In this document: positions 1 to 59,559 of the stretch, in pieces
Layout of the letters: each line of letters opens with the position of its first letter
How positions within the stretch are numbered: position 1 is the stretch's first letter
Origin: Dallia pectoralis
Taxonomy: Eukaryota; Chordata; Actinopteri; Esociformes; Umbridae
Assembly (NCBI GenBank): GCA_029465975.1
Contig: CM055736.1
Location: 8,360,238 to 8,424,237, forward strand
DNA: 64,000 nt
Reading direction: 5' to 3'
Program-made: the position numbers and the translations under genes
The notes under the pieces: generated by a model
Databases searched by the model: none
What the model was told of the DNA's origin: nothing
The model's input: the letters and a program-made list of their open reading frames with translations, nothing else

Positions 1-1035
1 CATCTGTGCCAAATTAAAAAGTAAGCAGAGCGAGAATTGGCTATAAAGAAAACACAAAGACAGGCTACATGGGAGTTGGTGTAAAAAACCAGTAACCGTG
101 GTATATGCGATTTAGAATATAGATGGATATGAATGGGCATCAGTATGCTGTGTGTATTCCACAGTGTGTATGTGTGTGACCAGATTCTAGACGTTAAGTC
201 AATACTTGTCCTGGTCCAATTAGGTTTTGTCATGTCTAAGAGTGTTACGGTGTCCTGTTGGTCCTGGAGAGTGTTGGCACCACTTGCTTTGTCTGCAATG
301 CACCGGTATAGTACACACTATGACTTGGGTGACTGAAGTCTTCAACTATTTTTAGGGCCTTCAGGTACTTGGTGGTAAGGTTGTGACTGTAGGGAACTCT
401 GACTTAGAGGAATGTGCACCTCCCTCTGAGGGGAAGTACAGCCGCCGCAGCAAGCAAGGATGACTCTGGATAAGGCACTCCCAATAGTGCTCTGTAAAAA
501 AGAAGAGGCCATGTTGTGTTTCATGAAGTTCTGGGTTTCCAAAGCATATTTATGAATCTGTCTTTACTTATAAGCAGTTACTGCAACTTCCCTCTGCTGT
601 ATATGAAACTAGTAGCTGCGTAATTGCCACACGATATTCACTTTGAAACTTAATTAGAGGAATATTGACTTCTTTATTCGTAGAATCAGATATATAATGT
701 TTTTATATTGTGTATTAGAAATGTAACAGCATTTCTATAGGGCTCTTGGTCTGTCAGAAACCAGTGCAAATGTATTCAGTGCAGTCTGGAGTTTAGATCA
801 TGATACACTAGCAACTCCTGATACACTAGCAACCAGCGCCTGCGAGAATCATTTTTGACCAGAGAACATACTCTGTGCACGAAGGTACAACACGGCTTGG
901 TTGGGTTTAACGGGTTATAACAAGACAAATGAATTGGAGACGTGCACTGGAGGACTCTCCTAAACCCGCAGAGAGTTGTTGCAATCAATCAAGACCAAAA
1001 TCATAAATCACCAAAAATATTTACAATTTCAGAGT
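1..1035. other. no gene seen
   Basis: Only short chance open frames with no family resemblance. It precedes exon 2 of abtb3, so it is most likely intron 1. I see no recognisable repeat here. Confidence 0.5.
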
Positions 1036-1758
1036 CTTTCAGGTGCCTTTTGGCAAACTCCTGGCTGTCATGCACCTTTTACTGAGAAATGGCTACCTCC
1101 TGGCCGCTCCACCATACAGGCATGATTGGTGGAGTGCTGCAGAGATGGTTGTCCTTCTGGAAGGTTCACCTCTCTTAACAGAAACGCTGGAGCTCGGTCA
1201 GAGTGACCATCGGGCTGTGGACACCTCCCTGACTAAGGCCCTTCTCCCTGATTGCTTAGTTTGGTCAGGTGGCCAACTCTAGGAAGAGTCCTGATGGTTC
1301 CAAATGTCTACCATTTACGGATAATGAAGGCCACTGTGCTTATTCGGACCTTCAATGCTACAGAAATCTTTACTGTACCCCCTCCCAGATCTGTGCCTCA
1401 ATGCAATACTGTCTCGGAAGTCAACTGTAGGACTATATAGACAGGTGTTTCCAAATCATGATTTGTCCAACCAACTGAATGTATTACTGGTGGACTCCAA
1501 TGAAGTTGTAGAAACATCTCAAGAATGATCAGTGGAAACAGTATGCACCGAAGCTTAAGTTTGAGTGTCCTAGCAAATGTTGTGAATGCTTTTGTATATG
1601 CGAATGTCTTCATTGTTTTTATATTTACACGTTATCAATATGGGTTGTTGTGTGTAGAATTCTGAGGACAAAAATATATACCATTTTGCAATAAGGCTGT
1701 ATTATAACAAAATGTGGAAAAAGGTGAAGCGCGGTGAATACCTTTTGGATGCACTGTA
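1036..1758 (-). mobile_element. decayed Tc1/mariner element, transposase N-terminal half and one end
   Basis: From 1036 the DNA matches the antisense of a fish Tc1 transposase as I know it (cttttggcaaactcctggct, ggccactgtgcttattcgga). The terminal region follows, with remnants of the usual Tc1 tail, and it ends gatgcactgta at 1758. The transposase reads on the - strand and is full of stops and shifts. The other end is missing, so the copy is truncated and long dead. Confidence 0.75.
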
Positions 1759-3857
1759 AATCCAACTACCAGAAATATCCAGAATATGATTCATTCAGAA
1801 TAAATAGTAAAAACGTACATATATTTGCCCAAGTCCGAAGATTTAAGACCCGTGTAAATCCATTGAGTTTCTCATGTGTTAAGTATTTCTATGTTAATGC
1901 TGACCCTACCTCCAGTGAAGGAAGGCTATGTCATTAAGTGCACTGTAAACTGTGTGATATATATCGAAAGGGCTTTATATAGCCGCAGTCTGGTTTGGTT
2001 CGAAAGCTATTTCAGGTCTGTCCTACCATAAAGAATGTGTCCTAAACCAAATGATCCATGCTGACGATCCTCTGAGTAGACGGACATTTTCAGACTTTAC
2101 CCACTTCATATCCCATGATCTATTACTGTCATGTGGCTATTTGAAGATATAGTTTGGATGTTTAATAGATTATGCATTATTTATCCCCACCTGTTTAAAC
2201 AGTGCCTGCTTCCCATTGGGACTCAGCACTGGGCCATTTTTGTGTGCCTGTTTAATGCTCAGACTGGCTTGTTCCGTTGACCCAGTCGCTGTTTACACAC
2301 ATTCAGCTGATGGTGGTGAAGATGGAGAGGCTCCAGAAATGCAATGCAGGTCCTGTTTGCTTTATAGCGCTGGGATAGGCTGATCTGCGGGCTTAGAGAT
2401 GGAGCTAAGCTAATCCACATGCTTTTCAGGGCATTGGTCCTGAAGGAATGTGCTGATCAAACACCTGGTGACAAATGTGTGTCTACAGATTCAAATCCTC
2501 AACCCCCCCGCCTCATTTTCCCTGTGATGTCTTACGCAACACTATCAAAGGATCAAAAGTGTACTTTTCTGTTTAGGGCCTGGTGTTGGAAAGATATTAA
2601 ATTGGAAGGATCAGAGGAAGTTAACCAAATTGGTTTTCATGTTTTTATTCAATGTAATAAATTATGCAGTAACAAGCTTTGAGGAATTTAGGATGAGTTT
2701 CAAATGATGTTCTGGGCACTGAGAGGTGAGATGGAACGAACAGGGCAAGAGGTGTGTTGATTTAAAGGGAATCACCCCCAAACGAGGAGTTTGTCACATA
2801 AAACGTGACATTTGGTGAAAGCCTGTATTCAAGCTAGCTGGGTAACTAACAGACATTACCAAATACGTTCCATTTTCTAATGGTCATTACATTAACCACC
2901 GCTGTTTGCCTGTCCGTTATCCATCACTTAATGTCCACGACATTCACAACCTGATTTGTAACATTTTGCATATACAGAGGCTGTACTTTAATACTGGCAA
3001 TCATGCTGGCACTTTACATATTGTGCAGAAAGGATAAAATGTTATACTATTCTTAAAACCTCTCTAATGCTTCCAAGTCTTTGACCCTTTTGGGGAGAGA
3101 CAGCTTTAGCTCTAAACGAGCCTTAGAAATGCCTGAGTGATTTGATATTGGACTTGATGGAAACAATTTAGATGCCCTTCGCAGTCTGTGAAGTGCAATT
3201 ATTACTTAATTCAAGTCAGTTCTTGTCTTGAATGAATAAAAGAAAAAAAAATGCCTTGCGCAGTGTAGCAGACGCAATTTAACATGACCAGAGGCCTGAT
3301 TCGAAATGGACGAGGGATGTATGATACCGCAGGAATTTCAATCACACCCTTAACAAAGTCTATTACTGACAATACTGGTCGGACAGCGTAGAAAACGTAG
3401 ATCTCAAAATATGAATCGAATGTATCCTGGTTAAGGAAGACTGGCGTGGGTGTCTGGTGCTGCGTGCTGCTTTATGTTTTCATGTGCTCACATGGCTTTT
3501 TTGCGTGAGGGGAAAAGCAAGAGGCGTGCTGACAAGTCTCTGTTGTTTTAAGAGAATAGCGGCCTGTGTTGTTACAACTCAAGTGTCAGTGTTCATTCAT
3601 CTGTGGCAGAACCCAATATTCTATTGGTCCTTCACCTCAGCCAAACAAAACTTGGGTAGGGCTAATTTAGATTTGTGCCGTACCATTGTACAGTTACAGA
3701 GTGTAATGGAATTGAAGAGTGTTTTTTACCAGTCGCCGTATCCGCTGTTATTCATACTCGTTTCACCTAGATGATGCTGTGAAAACAGTTCACTTTGTCA
3801 CTTATCCACTTTCAGGCGTGACCTGTGACCTCTGTCCGTTTCCTTCTTCATCACCAG
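1759..3857. other. intron sequence, nothing recognised
   Basis: This stretch up to abtb3 exon 2 holds only short open frames and AT-rich tracts. The last 80 bp before 3858 are moderately pyrimidine-rich, as expected before an acceptor. I found no upstream coding exon of abtb3 here. Confidence 0.5.
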
Positions 3858-50947
<47,090 letters not shown>

Positions 50948-50984
50948 CTGTCCTGGATCGTTCGAACACACGGTCACCTAGGCA

Positions 50985-51385
50985 AAATGGACCATTCCAG
51001 TACATCCACCCCTCTCCTGCAAATGGACCACCCCGGTTCATCCACCCCTCTCCTGCAAAATGGACCATCCCAGTACATACACCCCTCTCCTGCAAAATGG
51101 ACCATCCCAGTACATACACCCCTCTCCTGCAAAATGGACCATCCCAGTACATCCACCCCTCTCCCTCAAATGGACCGCCCCGGTTCATCCACCCCTCTCC
51201 CTCAAATGCACCGCCCCAGTTCATCCACCCATCCCTTACAAATGCACCGCCCCAGTTCATCCACCCATCCCTTACAAATGCACCGCCCGGTTCATCCACC
51301 CCTCCCCTACAAATGCACCGCCCCAGTTCATCCACCCCACCCCTACAAATGCACCGCCCCAGTTCATCCACCCATCCCCCTACAA
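50985..51385. repeat. about 37-bp minisatellite in the abtb3 3'UTR, 11 copies
   Basis: The unit is aaaatggaccatcccagtac plus atacacccctctcctgc. It begins 38 bp after the stop codon. Later copies change to aaatgcaccgccccagttca. Open frames on both strands are artefacts. Confidence 0.93.
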
Positions 51386-54085
51386 ATGGGTCTGGTGGGT
51401 GTCGGGGTTGTAAAGGCTTTCATGACATCCTTGTAATGTCACCTCTACATTCAACCCAGTTTATGTAGTGGTCCAGCTGAGTGAATTCCGCTGGGTTATG
51501 TGACCGGTCTGACTGTTAAAGATAAGAGAATTGCAGACATCCAAGGTTCATGTGGAAATTTGACATTTCATCAGCAAACGTCTGTTTTTGACATATTTCC
51601 GACATGTGTTAACTAATTTAGTTATAGGATTTGAACATCTCTAGCAGGTTAACAGGTCTGGTATTGAGTGGTTGATGTTAGGGTTTAGGTCTGGGATTAT
51701 ATTCAAGCAAAAAACACTATTTAACAGCAACACACTTCTTCATATGCTCTGGAGATCTTGGGGGAGATGGTTGAATAATGTACGCCGGCGTCTCTGGGTC
51801 AAAGGATTTTTTTTGTTGTGGACACAAAAGGACAGTCTCTTTTTGTTTGTCAACCAGTATGTTTTATCTCCATGTTCCAGCATTGCACTGTATCCAGCTA
51901 TCAGCCCTGTTTGCTAGAGGTTTCTGCATTTTTCTATTACTCTTAATCACTGCAGCATCTATTACATCATGGAAAATGTAAGCAGTGTGCAATTATGGGC
52001 TAACTATGATTATTAATGTACAGTATTTCATACGAGATATATTTGTGGAACAGGGTACCTTTTGCTGAAAGGGAGAAATAACCATAATTATTTCCTTGGT
52101 TAGTTTGGGGATGCGTTGGCTATCTTAATACTGTTTTGTAGAGTTGGTATCTAAATATGAGTCAATGACTCAAGTATTAGAATTCAAATGTGAATTTAAC
52201 TAACCACAATTATTGTTGTTGAATGAAGTGTCGGAGTGTGTTGTAGCAATGACGTGAGAATGAAAAAGACAAACATTTGCCAAGTTGTACTGTTTGTGTT
52301 GGAGAACATGTCATTCAGTCATTGACAAGGTGTGTGTGCTGATGCCAAACTGATCTGGGGAACTTCCACAACTCACTTCTATGCTCTTTGAACAGTAGGA
52401 TGACTTCAACGATCGCCATTCATTTTTGTTTTAGCCTAGATGTTTAATACAATATCAATAATTTGCATGTGACACCTCTCAACTGTAACGCCCTACTGTC
52501 GCTTTTTGGGCCAGTCAACTTCATAGACTTCTTTTGACGGGTCTTCTGGTGAGTCAAAGTCCTGTTGATAGTCTCAAGAGTTCACTTAACCATGAAGTGT
52601 CCTGCCTCACAGCTAATTAGAGTAAACATGTAAATATGGGAGGAAAGATAATGTGTTAATTATTCTTTGTAAACTAATGTACAGTACATAAAATTCACCT
52701 TCACTTGCTTGGTTAACAGCTCTCATTTAACATGTTACCTGCACTCGTGTTGTTCTAAATGTGCGGTCCTATTACTACGAAGTTGCATGTTAAATGTATC
52801 CATCGATTGACTGTAAGCCACATGTTCCGTGGGGATCCGTGTGTCATGCAGATGGTGATTACTGAGTATGTAATACTCTCTAACACGTGTAGAATTTCAA
52901 ACATGGGACATTTCCTAAGCTGTGCATCTAGAGTTGTGTTCCAGATAACTAAAGTAGCCGGTACCCCACCCCTTTAATCGAAGAAATTGAAATGGTTGCC
53001 ACACGCCGAAGTAAATATTGAGATGTCATGTATCCATGGTGCATTTGTTTATTCGAGATCACCTTTTAATATATAATTGTAGAAACAGAGATGAGTGAAA
53101 CAGTTTATGCGAAAGCAATATCATAGAACATCGCTATTTTTGATTGCTTTCAAGCCATTGAAAGCATGTTTACCTAAGCTAATAAGTAAATGTTGTTTTT
53201 GGACACAGAGTACAGTAGCCTGTACTGTATGTCAGCAGTTCAAATTTATTTTCCACGTTTCTCTAATTAAAAGCGGTGCATGACCTTTCCTGTAGCTTAT
53301 TCACACTTTTAGCTGGAGCCTAAGGGATTATTAATGCCTAAGTATGAATATATGAGCAAATTTATGTGTAAATAGGTGAACAAAATTGAATTATATTATT
53401 ACTTTATTTTCTTACCATATACAGCACTATGTATTATTTTACAATTGTTCTTTTGATTTTGAAGTGTGAAAACGGCTGTAAAAACAGGGCTGTTTTGTAA
53501 ACAGCTCACTGTGCATGATACATTCTGGAAATGTAAAGACACAGAAGTCTCCAAAAAAAGTGTGGGCTGTAAATTGACGTAACACCATTAAAGGGGTATG
53601 CAACATGTATTCAGAGTTTAGGACCTCTGACATTTGAAAAACTGTTTGAAAACGCTGCAAAGGTTTCCCACATTCCCCTACACTGTAACGTTCCAGCCGA
53701 CCCAATGTGTTACGATTCTGTGCCGTTAGATTTACAGACCAAAAAAACAAGCTAAAGAAAAGGCATCTCCATGGAAACTAAGATCTGTGTGTGTGTGTGT
53801 GAGACACTGTTTGTGTTGTGGTTACGTGGTTACGAGCCCCATCACACAGCACTAACTTGTACTTGACTCTAACATGGTATGCAAAGCAAAGACACATGTG
53901 ACTCTTTCATTGTTTCGTGTCTTTTGGAGTGAAACGTCAAGGGTTTGTCAGACACTAATGACTGGCCCGTTCATTTACTTTGCCTGCACATGTTCTTTTT
54001 GTCAGATTCAACTGACCCATGACGAGCATCATTCATTGACTAGATCTGGAATGTTCTATTATTTTGATGTACCCATTACGATAAT
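51386..54085. other. abtb3 3'UTR and intergenic DNA
   Basis: No coding feature. The end of the abtb3 transcript could not be fixed because no convincing poly(A) signal stood out near the stop. Confidence 0.4.
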
Positions 54086-54281
54086 GTTTCCCGATCCTGG
54101 TCCTGAGAGTTCCTGCATGGTTTTGTTTTTGCCCAAACACTCACACACCCGATTCAAATTAAAGACTCGGCGACATCAATTAGGTGTGTGTGGTGGGGGT
54201 AACATTTGAATAAACTGTTTCAGTTCAGGGGACAAAAATATAGTGACCCCCTTGGGGTCCCCAGGACCCGGATTTGGAAAC
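54086..54281. mobile_element. small palindromic DNA element (hAT/MITE-like)
   Basis: The ends are inverted: gtttcccgatcctggtcctg at the left and ggggtccccaggacccggat plus ttggaaac at the right. This is a common non-autonomous element in fish. No transposase. Confidence 0.65.
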
Positions 54282-54510
54282 ACTGCATTGCAGGGATGTG
54301 ATTAATTAAAACAAGAAATACAGGTTACACTCAATTGTTACATGACATACATTTGTGTACAGCCAATAAAATCATCTGAACTTTAAATCTCTGTTTCACT
54401 TTTATGGATGTTCCAACGATGTATTAGTAATTGACTACCACTATTAGAAAACCCAGAAATTTTGTCAGTCTCTTCTCTGTGCATTTGAGGTTAGGGGCAC
54501 ATAAGTTAAG

Positions 54511-54663
54511 TTGAAGTTTCAAACATTGGAGTCGAAGTCAGGGGTACCTAAGTTAAGTTGGCACTTGTGTTCCAAATCAAGAAATTATATCTCCCTTTTC
54601 TGTGGATTTGAAGTTTCAAACATTGGAGTCGAAGTCAGGGGAACCTAAGTTAAGTTGGTACTT
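54511..54663. repeat. direct repeat, two copies 97 bp apart
   Basis: ttgaagtttcaaacattgga, gtcgaagtcagggg, acctaagttaagttgg is found at 54511-54566 and 54608-54663 with few changes. Confidence 0.85.
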
Positions 54664-54744
54664 ATGTTAGAAATATAAAATCTAGTCAAGTACTCTAAAT
54701 GTACTTTTTATGTGTCAAATATACCAAATTGGGCAAATATCTAC

Positions 54745-55260
54745 AAGCAAGTTGGCCTAGTGGTCTGAGCAAAAGGTTGGTGGCTGTGCAGTCTGGGTTC
54801 AAATCCTGCCAGCTAATACCAGTTTAATTCTTTTATACAATTTTTAAGGTTAGAAAGTAGAAAAGGTCATAGCAGGATCTGATCCCACAACCACAGGCCT
54901 GGAAGCCAGTAGCTATTCCTCCCAACCAGGGAAGCTTGTACAAAATTCAATTTGAAACTTATAGATATCATCGATATACCTGTACGTTAAAGCAAAAAAT
55001 ACTGAAAAAATTGGCAAATTTAAAGCTGAGTAGCTGGTGTTGTGGTCTAAGCTGCTGAGCATGTTAAAAATTGCATCATTGGTTCGAATCCTGGCTGTGA
55101 CTATTTTTTTGCCGCTGTGTACTTTCAATTTGTTGACACACATTGGTACAAATGCAACACCAGCTTATACTGTGATGGTGTAGTGGGCTAAATGCAGACT
55201 GAGCTGTTGCTGAGGCTCTGGTTCACACCCATCCTGCTGCTTCTGGTTGATGTGGTTTTT
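54745..55260. ncRNA. cluster of four tRNA-like sequences
   Basis: Four tRNA-like units spaced about 140 bp: (1) + with tggcctagtgg and B box ggttcaaatcc (54753-54806); (2) - with B box ggatcagatcc (54874-54915); (3) + with tggtctaagctgc and perfect B box ggttcgaatcc (55081-55091), followed by a T7 run at 55104-55110 that could end Pol III transcription; (4) + with gtagtgggctaaatgc and ggttcacaccc (about 55178-55230). Acceptor stems pair poorly, so working tRNAs are unlikely. Units 1 and 3 share a leader (aattgg(g)caaat). Confidence 0.55.
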
Positions 55261-56310
55261 ATTAAAATGTTAACTTGAGAATATAGTGAAACACATGATT
55301 GGAAGTCACCAACCTGATCCCCAACAACTGTACAAATATTTACAATATGTATGTTTAATACAATTCACCACGACCTATAGTGGTCAACAAAAACATACCA
55401 AACACAATCAGAAATCGCAGCTGAATTGATACTGACATTCTGGTCTCTGGCCAGTCTTATTCCAATAAGACATACAACCATACGATTAGAAGGTTTATGT
55501 TTAAAGAAGACTGGGACTCATTTCACGTAGCCATGTTTTGCAAGATACAGAAAGTGTAATTTGGCCATGTGAAATGTTTCTGAACTGTTGGCTAAGATTA
55601 ATTTGCTCCTGCCATAGCAATGTTGATGCTGATATTCAATACAAAACCAAGCCCTCAAACTACACATTGTTAATGGTGAAAGCAGAGTACCATTGTGATA
55701 GTACTGGCAGTGTCTGGCCTTTTAATACCCAACGCCAAGCTCATAACAGTTTTACAGGCAGAGCCATAATCACATGGTCCTTCAATGTTTGCATGACGAG
55801 CTACCAGCCAGATCACTCAACCAATAGGCAAATGGTTACGGTCAAACCAAAGGAACAGTGTCTGTCAATCACAATGCCAGAGCAACCAGCATATGTGGAC
55901 AAGCTGCTGGCAAAAACAAAGTAGCAGGGGACAGGAACAATGACCTTTAAGGGTTGTAAAGGACTCCAGGAAGACAGTTCGGGCTGGACTTGGCTTTCAT
56001 TTGGCATTCCTTTCTCCATTTCCCTTGCTTTCCCATTACATTGTTTCCGAGTAGAGTAGAGGAGGACCCTTTTCCTCACAAACCTGGATGTAGATACTGA
56101 CCAAGGTAGTGCAGCTTTTCGCTAACAAAGAACAAACAAGTTCAAATATATACATACACACTTTCACATCATATTCCTTTTTTTTATTACTATTCCCTAA
56201 AGTTATATGAAACCCAGTGAAGATATAATAAGTACAAAGCTTATCATTAGACTTTGAGATCCAACCTAACAACTTTGTTAACAACTTGTTAATTTTACAA
56301 ATATTTGACT
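55261..56310. other. intergenic region between the two genes
   Basis: A 128-codon + frame (55538-55924) has no recognisable domain; I consider it chance. No other feature supported. Confidence 0.4.
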
Positions 56311-56316
56311 TTTATT
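56311..56316 (-). terminator. candidate poly(A) signal of the unrecognised - strand gene
   Basis: AATAAA on the - strand (TTTATT on +), 194 bp beyond the stop codon at 56510. Position and motif fit, but AT-rich DNA often gives this hexamer by chance. Confidence 0.4.
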
Positions 56317-56509
56317 TAACACAGTATGTTCTTTATGCACCAACACATATTTCTATGCATTGTGCACATTAGAGCAGAGAAGCTATGTGGCTCTACCCAA
56401 ACTTTGTTGGGGTTCAAGAGATCATTTTGATTAGTGATTCAAATAGGTGATCGACAACCTCAGATATAAGCATTTGGCCAAAGAAATGCCACAGTTATTT
56501 AACAAACCG

Positions 56510-59255
56510 TTACATGAAGGGTAGGTAACGAAGGGAGTTCTCTGAGGCAGAGATCTTCCTACACGCCACAAAGCTGGGCATGAGGTAAGAACTGGCTCCC
56601 CTATGGACACTCTCAGACGGCGGATAACAGTACATCGTCCACAGGCTCGGTGTGAAGCGGTGTGTCACTTTGTCTGCCAGACGCAAGCGTAGGTTACAGG
56701 TGGAGCACACAATGTGGTTGGGACAGCAATGTTTAGGAGGCAGTGGCTTAGACGTGTGAAGGAGACCCAGGTTGGCAGGGCCAGTGGTAGCGTGGACAGC
56801 AGTGGATCTCCTGGCGTGGCCTGTTCCTCCAAGACGGCTGCCCAGTCGGTCCAGAGCGCTCTTGACTTTCAGCTGGGCGACACACACTCTGGCCAACTCC
56901 CTCTGGTACTGCCTACCCAAGGTGCGAAGGGTGGTCTCTAACTGTAGACTCTCCCTGCACACAGAGTTGGCCAGAGAGCGCTCTGTTAAGGACAAATGGA
57001 GAGTTATTGGAACAAACAGAAATATTGACAGAGAAAAATACAGGTCATAACTGACTTTGATTTGATCAGGAGAGTCAATTGGAAACGTAATTTCAATGAC
57101 AACATGGTCAAAGGCCAACAGTAACATAACACAGAGTTTCACATGTTTAAGAACAACATAAAAATACAGAACATCTCTACACACAAGGGAAATAAAAATA
57201 ATCAGTTAACACTCTTTACAGTGAGTAATGTAGTATCTCAGTTTGCATTTAAATGACACTGATAAATGTCACTGTTGAAAGTCTCTGGCATGAAACAAAA
57301 TCCAAATATATCTTTAGATTAAAGGGGTGTTTTATGGGTACTGAGGGAGAGTTAACAGTCCAGCCAAATGCTAAAATATTTACAGCTGCTGACATACACT
57401 GATCCAGATAAGGCATGGATTTAGTTGTTGGATTTTATCAACGGTTTGACTTAGGACTTAATGTACTTATTGAAGAGGATGAATGTTGTAGTAACATGTG
57501 ATTATAAAAGATTACGTTTTATGTGGAACATCTGATGCAAATCACTCTTGAACTAGTGTCAGTAGAAGGCAGACAAGATCACATTCAATTGATAATCACA
57601 GTCTTCATTGGGTTGCTTGCTCCTCCTCGCAAAAGTTGTGAAACAAGTAGCCATCCTGTCTATCAGAACTAGGGCTATCTGTATGAACTGTAAGATATTT
57701 CTAAATCTAAAGCTTGGTAAGGATCAGTAACATGCAGGGAAAATGATAAAACTTCACACTTTCAACAGCTTGAATGTAATGGAACAGAGGACCTGAAAAT
57801 ATTCTACATGAAGGAAGTGTTGCTACCAACTAGTAAGCAGACCATTTCTGAATAGTTCACAAAACAATATATTCTGATGTGTTCCAGCCCAAACAATCAT
57901 GAAACAAATGTCATCAGACACAGAATCAAAGTGTGTTATTCACCTAAAACAAATGTGACCATTATGTGGCACCACAGGCAACCAGTGAATATAAACAGAA
58001 CATTTGTATTATCAGGATGTGGAAACCAATGCCTTGTGTGTTGGGTGCCAATGGAAATGTAGCCTGCTCATGAGGATCTAATTGTATCAGGTGGAGTGGC
58101 GAGCGAATCAGAAGGGATAATTTTAACACATTCAATAAGGCATGGTACATAGAAACTACACTTACAAACCTTATCGAACCACAGGAAGCAATTCAGTCCA
58201 GAAGGCATGCGTCGATTGTTTGAAGTCCATGTGCTCTCACCAACAAGGCCTCCACATGGAAACCCCAGGAGGATCCTCCATGCCTCCAGACTGCATCACT
58301 TCCTGTGGGCGGGCCCCTGAGACAGAAATAGAACCTTGCAACAGCTGTCAATAACCCAATCCCAATAGGGTTAACTAATCAGACAATTAGTCACACCAGA
58401 GGCTGTGACACATGCATTAAAATAGATTCTACCATGGTAGTCATGACAAAGCACATTATTGGATTTATTATCAAATAGCAGCAGCAGAAAACTACAAACG
58501 TATTTAACACCACCATATTCATCTTTACTCTAAAAAAAATCGAGCTCTCACTACTGAGCATTTCTTCCCAGGCATGTACATATCCTTGTCCAGGCTTCCT
58601 GGTTAAATGGAGCAGGGGCCAAATGGTTAAGATCTCAAATGCATGATTGACCTTCCTTCCTTGTTTGTTTGTTTTACACAAACCTGTAATCTAATGCAAA
58701 TGTGATGTTGTTGATCCAATTCCAACATTTTCACAACTCAACCAATGAACAACATTGCGGTTTTATCCCCTTTAGCAGTGAGGTAATATCCCCAAGCAGT
58801 TTCAATTCAATCCAGAGGTTCATATAAGACAGAGGAATAGATATTTGAATTGTATGGGTAATAAGATAACAAATTCAATCTCCATGATCATACTAATGAG
58901 ATTGAAGACATTTTTGATCCATGCATGTCAACAAATGTATTACAGAAATGCTTTCTGAAGTTGTTACTTCTGTCTCTAGGAATGGATAGTGCATAGTGAA
59001 TGACAAAAAAAATTCAGAGACAAGAATTTGCTCTCAGACAACCCAGCATCCATCTTACAGAACCAATGGACCACAGTCAAAAGTTGCTCTTAAACAATTC
59101 CACGGCAAAAGCTTGTAGAATACAGAGTACGCATTTGAATTTTCTTTTATTACATTTACTTTATTTCATTTAAAAAAGTACAATTCCTTTAAATTGAAAT
59201 CACATTGAAATAAAATCAACTTACCATTAAAGCTTCGTTTCACAGATCCATGCAT
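56510..59255 (-). CDS. unrecognised two-exon gene, about 167 residues, coiled-coil-like
   Basis: Exon 1 (59255 down to 59225) starts ATG and encodes MHGSVKRSFN plus one base; its donor gtaagtt is near-perfect. Exon 2 (56982 down to 56510) follows acceptor tttgtccttaacag. The junction gives Glu, then RSLANSVCRESLQLETTLRT, a heptad-like Leu pattern typical of a coiled coil. A Cys/His cluster (KHCCPNHIVCSTC) and a basic C-terminus follow, and the stop is TAA. Phases fit, giving about 167 residues. A candidate poly(A) signal lies 194 bp downstream. The TAG three codons before the ATG could instead be an acceptor (ctatag) of exon 1, so a further 5' exon is possible. I do not recognise the family and assign no function. 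It lies tail-to-tail with abtb3. Confidence 0.6.
56983..59224. other. intron of the unrecognised - strand gene
   Basis: 2242 bp with strong - strand donor and acceptor. No other feature recognised inside. Confidence 0.5.
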
Positions 59256-59559
59256 ACTTTTGAACTATAGATACCTTTACAAACTGCACAATTACAAAGT
59301 ACTTGCAAGAAAGCTTACAGAACCATCCAGACAAAAATGTTAGATGTACAGATGAAGTCTCTCACAATGACTCGAGTGAGCCTGCCACACCTGCCACAAC
59401 TTTTATTTAAATCCCACGCGACCACAGTAACCCAGAAATGCATCACTCAATTTGTCCTCATGGTGGTGCTACGGTGTCAGAGGCAGAGTCTTCATTGTGC
59501 ACAAACGTTTGATCAAGTTGAAATAACAATGCAAGGATCATTCTTGCAATTTATTACGA

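Noticed and set aside
58163..58300. Possible first exon of the - strand gene with donor gtaagt near 58162
   Set aside because: Joining it to the acceptor at 56983 in the phase needed gives a stop codon at the junction; the exon at 59255-59225 fits without a stop.
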